Source: Oxalobacteraceae bacterium (GTDB lineage Bacteria; Pseudomonadota; Gammaproteobacteria; Burkholderiales; Burkholderiaceae_D). From it: DNA of 64,000 nt. The stretch lies in the NCBI GenBank assembly GCA_013284265.1, contig JABTBR010000002.1:218084-282083 (forward strand). Reading direction: 5' to 3'. Of this stretch, positions 63,288 to 64,000 are shown piece by piece (the first letter of the stretch is position 1; each line of letters begins with the position of its first letter). The notes below the pieces were generated by a model. It was not told where the DNA came from, did no database searches, and was given only the letters and a program-made list of their open reading frames with translations. Position numbers and translations under genes: made by a program.

Positions 63288-63356
63288 AAAAACCCACGGC
63301 GTAACCCTGGGGTCTGACCCGGCGGGTCAGACCCCGGCTCTTTGCCGTGGGTTTTT
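63288..63356. repeat. Dispersed palindromic element, short form (copy D)
   Basis: Ends AACCCACGGC (63291-63300) and GCCGTGGGTT (63344-63353), inner inverted repeat GGGGTCTGACCC and GGGTCAGACCCC, and the same GGCTCTTTGCC right side as copies A and C. A T-run follows, and it lies between convergent genes, so it can serve as a terminator for the upstream gene. Confidence 0.88.
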
Positions 63357-63386
63357 TATTGCCCCCGGCCCGCCAGCTTTACAAAC

Positions 63387-64000
63387 TCACACCGGTTTCG
63401 GATTCAACTCCGCAAACCCGCGCTGATGCCAGTAAGGATAGGCCGGCGTCACCGCGCTGGCCGCATCCAGCAGCGCAACCTGTTCCGCCGTCAGCGACCA
63501 CCCCAGCGCGCCCAGATTCTGGCGCAGTTGTTCCTCATTGCGCGCACCCACCACCACCGTGGCCACCGTCGGACGCTGCAGCAGCCAGTTCAGCGCGATC
63601 TGCGGCAAGGTCTTGCCGGTTTGCTCCGCAACAACATCGAGCGCATCGATCACACGGAACAGCAATTCATCGCTGACCGGCGGTCCCTGTTCGGCCGTCG
63701 CATGCAGGCGGCTCAAGGCCGGCAAAGGCTGGCCGCGGCGGATCTTGCCCGTCAAGCGGCCCCATCCCAGCGGACTCCACACCACCGCGCCCACACCCTG
63801 ATCCAGCCCCAGCGGCATTAACTCCGACTCATAATCGCGCCCGATCAGCGAGTAATACGCCTGGTGGGCGATATAGCGCGAATAACCATAACGCTCGGCC
63901 ACGGACAGCGATTTCATTAAATGCCAGCCCGAGAAATTGGACACGCCCACATAGCGGATCTTCCCTGCCCGCACCAGATCATCGAGCGTGGACAATACTT
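63387..64000 (-). CDS. Aldo/keto reductase, C-terminal part
   Basis: The window edge removes the N-terminus; about 204 codons remain. The visible part shows the AKR barrel's second half: LDDLVRAGKIRYVGVSNFSGWHLMK, the IAHQAYYSLIGRDYESELMPL strand-helix, GVVWSPL-like VVWSPLGWGRLTGKIRRG and the NADPH-binding VVVGARNEEQLRQNLGALGW. This pattern belongs to the AKR subgroup related to voltage-gated channel beta subunits and YajO-type reductases. Substrate unknown. Confidence 0.92.
   Translation of the reverse strand, partial: VLSTLDDLVRAGKIRYVGVSNFSGWHLMKSLSVAERYGYSRYIAHQAYYSLIGRDYESELMPLGLDQGVGAVVWSPLGWGRLTGKIRRGQPLPALSRLHATAEQGPPVSDELLFRVIDALDVVAEQTGKTLPQIALNWLLQRPTVATVVVGARNEEQLRQNLGALGWSLTAEQVALLDAASAVTPAYPYWHQRGFAELNPKPV

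Noticed and set aside
1..64000. CRISPR arrays, tRNA or rRNA genes, insertion sequences
   Set aside because: No regularly spaced repeats, no cloverleaf or rRNA-like stretch, and no transposase or integrase motif were seen on reading both strands.

Overview
The window looks like chromosomal DNA from a GC-rich betaproteobacterium. It most resembles the Oxalobacteraceae (Massilia, Duganella or Janthinobacterium group), judging from its mix of DUF4214/type I secretion genes, polysaccharide genes, many cyclic-nucleotide signalling proteins and codon use dominated by GCC, CTG and CGC. The family-level call is inference. I see no rRNA, tRNA, CRISPR array, phage or insertion sequence.

Layout. Positions 1-10900 are mostly housekeeping: the start of a MASE1 sensor, a VirK/YbjX protein, a GT9 glycosyltransferase, dnaE, a PIN/Phd toxin-antitoxin pair, trhO, and a decayed second 3' half of trhO, followed by an acyltransferase. 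Positions 10967-24529 read as one functional block. A three-gene type I secretion operon sits next to a large DUF4214/RTX-repeat protein with the codon use of a very highly expressed gene (S-layer-like). A FecR-domain protein is divergent from a CHASE2 adenylate cyclase, an outer-membrane barrel and a Crp-family regulator. Three perfect TGTGA-N6-TCACA palindromes lie in the three key promoter regions of this block, which suggests a locally wired cAMP circuit.

Positions 24714-37793 are a polysaccharide locus: Wzm/Wzt exporter, a divergent FkbM-like protein, a two-domain GT4 enzyme and a second GT4. A second operon follows with GT-C, GT2, a WecD-like acetyltransferase, an ArnE-like flippase and RffA, which looks like an undecaprenyl-linked Fuc4NAc decoration cassette. 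An acyltransferase and an RhlE-type helicase follow on the other strand, then a beta-propeller diguanylate cyclase and a small cysteine-motif protein.

Positions 45498-47994 are more AT-rich. They hold an NrtR-like Nudix regulator divergent from a 2OG-Fe(II) oxygenase and two small proteins of families I associate with ADP-ribosyltransferase folds. I consider this a candidate NAD-linked system. The rest holds a TonB-dependent receptor, a divergent Nramp transporter, a chemotaxis receptor, a PAS-GGDEF-EAL protein, a binding protein/kinase/response-regulator group, and the 3' part of an aldo/keto reductase.

Four full copies and one fragment of a 65-103 bp intergenic palindromic element, with ends AACCMASGGC/GCCSTKGGTT, are scattered through the window. 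One copy has its ends flipped relative to its core.
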